Below are positions 57,737-64,000 of a stretch of 64,000 bases of DNA, one piece after another. Source of the DNA: Macrothele yani (Eukaryota; Arthropoda; Arachnida; Araneae; Macrothelidae); the NCBI GenBank assembly GCA_039090855.1, contig CM077002.1:87672194-87736193 (forward strand), in the 5' to 3' direction. How positions within the stretch are numbered: the first letter of the stretch is position 1; each line of letters starts with the position of its first letter. Made by a program: the position numbers and the translations under genes. The notes under the pieces are model-generated. The model did not search any database. It saw only the letters and a program-made list of their open reading frames with translations, and was not told where the DNA came from.

Positions 57737-59282
57737 CACTGGCGTGCAAAAATTAAGGACTAGACGGTTTTTCGAATGTAACGTTGTGCAGAAGAGCTCC
57801 ACATCGACTCAAATCATACCATAAGATCCCCAAGATGTAAGAATATGGGACAAGTGAGCAAAACCGTCCAAACAAGGAACCCAAAGGATACAAAGGCACT
57901 TTATTGAAAAGGTAGCTTCGAGCGCAACTGGACAGAAGACAGAAACGTCCATATGACAGGCGGCTGCCAATCCAGTCTTTAGTAGGGGATATGATCACCC
58001 CTGACTGCGTTGCAGGATTTCTAACGTCTGTCCATGCAGAGGACGAGGTTGTCAAGGAGCTGTTGAGGCACCGAGACCCATTCCTCTTGTAGCGCCAATC
58101 GCAGCTGAGGAATCGTTGCTGGCGGCTGGTGACGTGCTGCCAACTGTCTCTTGAGAGGGTCCCACACGTGTTCGATTGGATTTAGGTCCGGGGACCTTGC
58201 GGGCTAATCCATGCGTTGAAAATCTTCACTCTCCAACAGCTCTGCGACAGCCACTGTACGATGAGGTGTAGCGATGTCGTCCATGAAGAGGAACTCAGGA
58301 CCCACAGCACTTCTAAACAGACGCACGTGAGGCAGGAGGACCTCGGTACAAAAGCGGACACCAGTGACTGAACCTCCTTGGAAGATGTGGAGGCCAGTAC
58401 GGCTACCAAGCATGATACCGACCCAAACGAGAACTCCGCCACCTCCAAACCGGTCCCTTTCGGGGATGTTGGAGGTGTGATTGCGTATTCCCTGCTCTCT
58501 CCAGATGTGTATACGTCCAGAATCGCTCGTCAGACTAAATCTGCTCTCATCCGTAAAAAGAACTCGACCCCATTGCTGATTGTCCAGTTCTTGTGTTCCT
58601 GGCACCACAGAAACCGCCGTCTCCGATGAGCAGGCGTTAATGGCACACACCGTACTGGTCGTCGTGCAAATAGACCACCTTTGTGCAGCCTCCTGGCCAC
58701 GGTAAAACGCGATAACGGACGTCCAGTTGTCTGTTGCATGTGCCTTGCGATTTCTCCCGCTGTCTGCCGTCTGTCTCTTCTCGCCTGTAGGAAAATATAC
58801 CGGTTGTCCGCAGCCGTAGTTGCTCGTGGACAACCACTGCTAAACTCTCGGACAGCTGTTCCTGTCGTTTGAAATGCTGTCCAAGTTCGTGAAACGATGC
58901 TGTGAGCGATCCCGAACTCCTCAGCCACACTAGTCACACTTCGACCTTCTTCCAACTTCCCAATGACGCGACCTCGGGTAAAGTCATCCAGATGTCATCT
59001 ACTGGATTGCCTGTTGGCCATATCACACGGTGGCAGCAACTCGACGTCGTTCAAACCGATGTATACCATGCAATAGCTTTCACCGAATTGCTGAGTGTAC
59101 ACCGCCCGTGTGCTTTATACCCTTCCGACACTCCCCTCCCCTACGTCATGCTGCATATATGCGCATTCCCTACCGTGCCGGACCCTAGTCTATCTCCTGA
59201 GTGGTCTTTCGGTCCGTTCTGCTTGCTCGTTCCGCTGTTATGCTAATTTCTCCTCTTCGTCCTTAATTTTTGCACACCAGTG
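57737..59282 (-). mobile_element. Tc1-D, complete (1546 bp)
   Basis: The ends CACTGGCGTGCAAAAATTAA (57737) and, reverse complemented, CACTGGTGTGCAAAAATTAA (59282) are inverted repeats differing at one position in 20. TA duplicates flank (57735-57736 and 59283-59284). Inserted into the satellite. Good terminal match suggests recent insertion. Confidence 0.93.
58021..58990 (-). pseudogene. Tc1-D transposase (DD34E), two lesions
   Basis: N to C on the minus strand: DDFTRGRVIGKLEEGRSV, then HTH (VAEEFGIAHSIVSRTWTAF), QTAGEIARHMQQTTGRPLSR and GLFARRPVRCVPLTPAHRRR (to about 58570). After a frameshift come RVLFTDESRFSLTSDSGRIH (first Asp), GGGGVLVWVGIM and FMDDIATPHRTVAVAELLES (second Asp). Next is a TAG where Trp is usual, then ARSPDLNPIEHVWDPLKRQL (Glu). 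The second and third catalytic residues are 34 apart, DD34E. Ends MDRR at 58021. All three catalytic residues are intact. Confidence 0.9.
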
Positions 59283-59375
59283 TATATACTATACTGCCCG
59301 TATTTAGCATGGCTGTACCATTTGTTTTGTTTATGAAGGGTTGCAAGCTGTATTTATATTGTAAAAAATGGATTG
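59283..59375 (+). repeat. Satellite array, right end
   Basis: TACTATACTGCCCGTATTTA, GCATGGCTGTACCATTTG and TATTTATATTGTAAAAAATG complete the unit cut by Tc1-D and finish the array. Confidence 0.85.
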
Positions 59376-59404
59376 ATAGACCAGTTGGTGTGCTTTTTTT
59401 CTTG

Positions 59405-59520
59405 CATGTTGTTAATTCATGGGCCCTCCTCAAGTAGCTCAGTATGTATCAGCAAATGCAGTGATAGATTAATAAATTACTTTTCTGTTAACAAGATTGT
59501 CTACCATCTTATACATGTCA
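59405..59520 (+). repeat. Flank repeat, right copy
   Basis: Direct repeat of 50381-50500 (AGATTAATAAATTACTTTTC; CAAGATTGTCTACCATC). The array is thus bracketed by the same sequence in the same orientation, suggesting that the array plus flank was itself a duplicated larger unit. Confidence 0.78.
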
Positions 59521-60759
59521 TATGAAATTAAAAAATACAACAGAAGTTCAGCTTCGTACGGCAAGAATCTGTCATCAACTACTTGTTTACTAAAAGGGGT
59601 TCCCGTGTTTATATCTGTTACATCCTTATTTTTATGTATGTAGCCAGTAAGACTTATTATTTTTTGTTTTTATAAATAGTATATATATATATTGTAAAGC
59701 ATTTCAGAAAATAATATACTAGTTGCCAGATTTAATGACTTACATTTTTTTTAAATGGTTATACCTTTCGTAGCATATGGATGGGCCAACAGATAAACAA
59801 CTGGCCAGCAGACACTTTTATTTCATAGGTTTCCTCATAATGATTGTGATACATTGGGCAAGTGGGTAAATGCTGTAGACGTGCTAACTGGAAACTAAGC
59901 CAAGCCAAGCCAAAATCTGACGATTGCCACATATTAAGCGGTATCACTATATCCCCTGTCTAGAATTAGAAAAGAGAAGTGTCAGAGCCAGTTGTTCCTA
60001 AGAAAACACAGCACGAGAAAAAAATTTAAACATATTCATGTATCCTTCTGGATTTAGGTTCTAGTCACACCAATGTTGCATTGACTTGCAGTTTCAATCT
60101 AGGCTTCTAACCTCTTTTTCTAAACTTTCCCTGGAAATAATTAAGTTGTTTTAGTATTTTAAGTGCAAGATAGTTAGCTAGTAACCCTTTTCACTTATCT
60201 GATCTCTAAATATTAAATTGAGAGACTTAGTTTTTACTAGAGCCTTGTGTCATTCGCCAGACTATGTATGGCACTAAAGTGAAGGTTTCTGGTTAAACCT
60301 ACACTTAGTTTGCTAACTCGTGTCTGTTTTCAGTCTTTTCATCCTCAAGATTTGTAATTGTCTAAACTCTAAATTATATGAAGATCAATTTCTCTTAGGA
60401 ATAAACAAATGGCCACATTAAAATGATTTTTGACATTACTTAGAGTGTGAAATACGAATTTCATGCAATCAGATCACGCAGTTTGCAAGCAACTGAAGCC
60501 GAAATATATTTTACACGTAGGAAAAGCGACGTTTCCTTTCAGTTATTTCATATCCCCCAAAATTCCAATAATGATGTTTTCTTTAATTAAAACAACGTAA
60601 AATTTCTTCTTTCGCGCATGTAAAAGAACTTAATTAACGTTGCTTAGTTGCTTACATAGGACACATGCCGTTTTTTACGTACAAACTCTGTGATCAAAAT
60701 GTCGCCAGCTGCTGCCACTCATTTGCACAAAATTTCCAGTCTATGCATCTTAAAGGTCT
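59521..60759. other. No gene seen
   Basis: AT-rich unassigned DNA. One tandem word (AAGCCAAGCC, about 59897) and a short TA run near 59680. No motif. Confidence 0.5.
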
Positions 60760-61084
60760 TTTACTGCGTCATCAATTATTTCACATACTAACTGGTCTCG
60801 TAGTCGCTCATTCAGGGTATGCATAAAATTTACACTGCTCCGCTAAACGTCGGAGGTCAGTAACATAGTCAGTAATACCTTCACCTTTACGCTGTATACG
60901 TTTCTGGAACAGATAACGGGAATAAATTTCCGAGGATTTCGGACTAAAATGATTTTTTTAACAATTCAATCAATTCATCATACGATTTATCAGCTTGTTT
61001 TAGTGGTGACACTCAAGGAGGTTAGAATAAATGAGTAAGGATGACGTCACAAACTTGAAACACTTTGAGCAGACGAATTTAATG

Positions 61085-61240
61085 CTCAAACGTCTCACCA
61101 ACAGGGCAGCAGAGACTGTGATTGGCCGCGACTCGTCTCAAACGTCTCACCAACAGGGCAGCAGAGACTGTGATTGGCCGCGACTCGTCTCAAACGTCTC
61201 ACCAACATGGAGGCAGAGGCTGTGATTGGCTGAGACGTCA
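61085..61240. repeat. 52-bp tandem repeat, three copies
   Basis: Unit CAAACGTCTCACCAACAGGG, CAGCAGAGACTGTGATTGGC, CGCGACTCGTCT. The first two copies are almost identical, the third altered (ATGGAGGCAGAGGC). Contained in the 61014-61900 element. Confidence 0.92.
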
Positions 61241-61264
61241 TGATCGTGACATTCCGGTGGCTTC

Positions 61265-61268
<4 letters not shown>

Positions 61269-61295
<27 letters not shown>

Positions 61296-61503
61296 GATTG
61301 GAGGTTTAACGACCACCGTGAGCAACTCAATGGGCTATAAGCAGTCGCCCGTCCCTAATTTAGGGTCACTGGTTCCAGGGAAGGGAGAGAGCCAGTGCCG
61401 TAAGACAAACACAACATCCATGCCTCACGGGATTCGAACCCAGACCCCTTACGGACGAATGATCAGAGGCCAGCGCCTTAGACCACTGCGCCACCGGGGC
61501 GGC
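61269..61503 (-). mobile_element. SINE-1, copy 6
   Basis: T-run of ~27 bp at the left, body as in the other copies, head at 61503. Duplication GGCTTCACTTT at about 61258-61268 and 61504-61514. Confidence 0.93.
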
Positions 61504-61547
61504 GGCTTCACTTTGATTACACGAGAAGAATGGCTGGTCCTTACTCC

Positions 61548-61872
61548 TAGGGCCGCGGGGGGCCTAGTGGTCAACGTTCGTGACTGCCACGGAGAAGACC
61601 TCGTGTTCGATCCCAGGCAGGTACGAACGCTCGAACCACTAAATATCCGCCGTGCGTCGGATGCGCACGTTAAGCCGTCGGACCCCGGGTACTGGCCCCC
61701 TGGTAATAAATAAGGGTGTCTTCCTCCCCCTTTCTACTTCGCTTCCGTGTCACTTTCCTATCGGGCACTCTAGCCCAAATCTCCTAGCTTCCTGTTTCTG
61801 AGGGTTGTTTAAGACCTGGGGTCAGACACCCCCTTCCTAAAATCATCTACATATGATCTGATCTGATCTGGC
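61548..61872 (+). mobile_element. SINE-2, a second tRNA-related SINE
   Basis: The start GGGCCGCGGGGGGCCTAGTG has a box-A-like part (GGCCTAGTGGTCAACG) and a box-B-like GTGTTCGATCCCAG. It ends in a (GATCT)n tail (61855-61871). Flanks GGTCCTTACTCC and GGCCCTTACTCC are a near-perfect 12-bp duplication. It differs from SINE-1 in both body and tail. Confidence 0.78.
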
Positions 61873-62265
61873 CCTTACTCCATCTATTCTAACCTCCTTG
61901 GTGACACTAACGAACAAGCAATGCTCAGTGTCTCTGTTCCACAAGCCGATAGAAAAACAGCACGCTTCCTGGAAGCTTCAAAAACACCATTTGCCTCAAA
62001 ATAAAAATTCATTTACTCCACATACAAGCCCCGTGAGGAAGGATTAGTAATATCGAACGATGAAATTTGGCCCACTGCCACTACAGCCATTTCCCAGCTG
62101 ACGAAAATAACAAGTAATGAACAAAAAATTCTCACCTCATTCTTGAAGGACGACACACGATTATAATTCCGCAAAACTACACGCCATTCCATTTCTGATT
62201 TTACACGACTGCCATAAATCATGTGACTTAGCCGGCTCGTCGTCGTATCCCATCCTCGTCGCCAG

Positions 62266-62590
62266 TTGTTCTGATGTAATCACTAACACCACGGGAGGAA
62301 GAAGTAAGAAGTTACGAAGGTGTATAACACATTTTTGAACAACGTAGATCAGAAGAAATCGTACATGGCGATGCATAATGCAGGCGTCATAACGGAAAAT
62401 AACACACTTTATTTACACTCAGTACACGTAGAATCACAACCCACGCTCAAGCCATGATGGCAGAAACCATGGAGCTTGAATTAGGTGGAGACACCACTGG
62501 CTCTGCCGCCATAAGTCACAGCTAATCTGTGGCGTGACGTCACAAGCAGGCAAAAACAAACTCTCTGGTTGAAAAGATACATGTGAGTGT
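62266..62590 (-). mobile_element. gypsy LTR remnant
   Basis: Upstream of the primer site on the minus strand, the sequence has a poly(A)-signal-like AATAAA (about 62410) and ends near ACATCAGAACAAC just before TGGCGACG. It contains the ~85-bp module CCACAGATTAGCTGTGACTT...CCAGTGGTGTCTCC also found upstream of the hAT-C transposase (37920-38215). The outer end is not defined. Confidence 0.6.
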
Positions 62591-62732
62591 GCTGCATTCG
62601 TGTTGTGCTTTAGGTGCTACATTCGTATTGTGCAATCGCAATATAAATTAAACGGATTACACTGAATTTAATAGGTTTGTAAAAGACACGAAACTGCTGT
62701 CATTGAAATAAAAATCCGATATTGTCTAATAT

Positions 62733-64000
62733 ACAATGCTGCTCACCCAAAATGCAATACCAAGAAGGAAGCATCTGATTGGCCTGAAATTCGCAGCATG
62801 CGTCGCCCGCGAGAGGACATGCAAACGATTAGCATTACAGGGCATGCGCAAATCATGTGCGCCCGGCACGCCACCAAGAAGCACTATAAGAAGGGTGCAC
62901 AGAAGGCGGGGTGTAAGTAGTGGAAGTGTGTTGTGTTGCCGGACCTGTGCGGGGAAGCTTCCTGATGCCTCGTCGCAGAATACGGCAGTCATTCCAGTAC
63001 GTTTCGGAGTTCGACAGAGGACGAATAGTGGCTTATCGCGACAGCGGTTTATCGTACCGAGACATCGGTGCCCGTGTGATACGACATCCAGCCACATTGA
63101 GGTGAGTATGGATTCGCTGAGTGCAGGAGGGACGGACGGACCGACGTGAGCGATGGTCGCAGCCGCGGCACACCACCGAACGAGAGAACCGGCATGTTAT
63201 GCGGCGGACATTGACGTTTCGCATCGCCAATTCACGAACTTTAGCGCAGGAATTAGGGTGTGTTGCGCAACAACCTGTGTCAGCACGTAACGTTAGACTT
63301 CGTCTGCAGGAGCGGGGACTTGTCGCACGGCGCCCATTGCTCCGATTACCATTGACATTACACCACCGGCGAGTGCGGCGGCAGTGGGCCGTTGAACGCC
63401 GCACCTGGACTACGGAATGGCACGACATTGTCTTCTCTGACGAATCCCGCTTCTGCCTGCAACACCACAATGGTCGAATCCACGTGTGGCGGCACCACGG
63501 CGAGAGACTGTATGACGCCTGCATTATGCATCGCCATACCGGTCCGTCGCCTGGCGTTAAGGTTTGGGGCGTAATTGGATATGACACCCGCACCCCTCTG
63601 GTACGCATCGCCGGTACACTCAACAGCCACCGCTACATCTCCGACGTTTTAAAGCCTGTAGTCCTCCCTTACTTGCAGGACCTGCCAGCGGCCACGATTC
63701 AACAGGACAATGCGCGCCCTCACGTGGAACGCATCGTGCAACAATTCTTCACGGCCCACCAGGTGTCACTGCTGCCGTGGCCCGCCCGTTCTCTCGATAT
63801 GTCACCCATCGGATACGTCTGGTCCCTGATCGGCAACCGAGTGGCCCGACAAGCACCACCCGCGGCTACGCCTGATGAACTGTGGCAACGTGTGGAAGCA
63901 ACCTGGACCGACATGCCCCAAGCTTACATCCAAAGCCTCTCTCGTTCGATGCCGCGGCGTTTAGCGGCCGTTATTGCCAGCCATGGGGCCACACAAACTA
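62733..64000 (+). mobile_element. Tc1-E, right end outside window
   Basis: Probable left terminus CAATGCTGCTCACCCAAAAT after TA at about 62731-62732. A 230-bp 5' part precedes the transposase. The other end is beyond the window, so the inverted repeats cannot be checked. GC-rich compared with all neighbours. Confidence 0.7.
62965..64000 (+). pseudogene. Tc1-E transposase, nearly open, third catalytic residue Gly
   Basis: From the ATG at 62965: RQSFQYVSEFDRGRIVAYRD (HTH), then two in-frame stops (63103-63105 and 63118-63120) around VWIR. The same frame is then open to the window end: RTLAQELGCVAQQPVSARNV, HDIVFSDESRFCLQHHNGRI (first Asp), PGVKVWGVIGYD, IQQDNARPHVERIVQQFF (second Asp) and SLDMSPIGYVWSLIGN. 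In the last motif related proteins have SPIE-HVW; here a Gly occupies the Glu position, 34 residues after the second Asp. The protein would be inactive even without the stops. Its end lies beyond 64000. Confidence 0.87.

Larger units (their letters stand above)
61014..61900. mobile_element. DNA element inserted in the gypsy gag, 887 bp
   Basis: The left end CAAGGAGGTTAGAATAAATG and right end (reverse complement CAAGGAGGTTAGAATAGATG) are inverted repeats of about 27 bp. A perfect 8-bp duplication GTGACACT lies at 61006-61013 and 61901-61908. It carries a 52-bp tandem repeat, a SINE-1 and a SINE-2. Without the SINEs it would be about 310 bp, a MITE. The 8-bp duplication fits hAT or P-like groups, but the terminus is unlike the other hAT ends here. 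Confidence 0.85.
60760..62264 (-). pseudogene. Ty3/gypsy gag fragment with primer-binding site, interrupted
   Basis: On the minus strand a primer-binding-site-like TGGCGACGAGGATGGGATAC (62264-62245) precedes a gag start MAVVAVGQISSFDI (62090). It continues, after one stop, as FYFEANGVFEASRKRAVFLS and CGTETLSIACSLVSP up to 61901. After the 887-bp insertion it resumes at 61013 with ADKSYDELIELLKKSF and, in a shifted frame, SSEIYSRYLFQKRIQRKGEG and ITDYVTDLRRLAEQCKF. This is the retrotransposon gag core. The element ends near 60760 without protease or pol. It would have formed the particle shell; now dead. Confidence 0.85.

Overview
The window is animal repetitive DNA with no convincing intact host gene. 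Almost everything I can identify is a transposable element (TE) or a TE remnant. The mix (RTE/BovB-type LINEs with (GAT)n tails, an I-clade LINE with RNase H, Penelope-type remnants, ZMYM1-like hAT elements, several DD34E Tc1 elements and mariners, tRNA-derived SINEs) suggests an arthropod, possibly a chelicerate. The lineage call is inference; no host gene supports it.

Layout. 1-2946: RTE copy 1. 3661-4385: a ~135-bp satellite. 4696-4921: first of six SINE-1 copies. 5300-5525: a broken THAP-domain fragment. 7745-8236: a miniature LTR retrotransposon whose 181-bp LTRs each contain a tRNA-like sequence. 8417-48874: one mariner, split in its transposase by a 39.1-kb insertion (9304-48402). That insertion has hAT-type terminal inverted repeats (TIRs) and an 8-bp target-site duplication (TSD). 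It is itself stuffed with nested elements: hAT-B (10544-15695) carrying a Tx1/L1-like LINE, an antisense RTE split by a second mariner, RTE copies 2 and 3, a 1.6-kb inverted repeat, a YIDD reverse-transcriptase element, a Tc1, an 11.8-kb hAT (32445-44246) sitting inside another Tc1, MITEs, and a Penelope endonuclease remnant with a hammerhead-like motif.

48875-64000: unassigned AT-rich DNA, then a 125-bp-class satellite array (50568-59375) interrupted by an almost full-length I-clade LINE (51331-57632) and a Tc1 (57737-59282). After these come a gypsy gag/LTR remnant broken by an 887-bp DNA element that carries two SINEs, and a fifth Tc1 that runs off the window edge.

The TSD and TIR pairs let the insertion order be read: mariner, then hAT-A inside it, then hAT-B, the LINEs and others inside hAT-A, then SINEs and MITEs. 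The most interesting candidates for undescribed biology are the tRNA-bearing miniature LTR element, the YIDD RT element with its conserved 3' module, the filled/empty-site pair for the RTE, and a regulatory-looking module shared by a hAT element and a gypsy LTR. All identities are from reading translations and repeats by eye; no database search was run.
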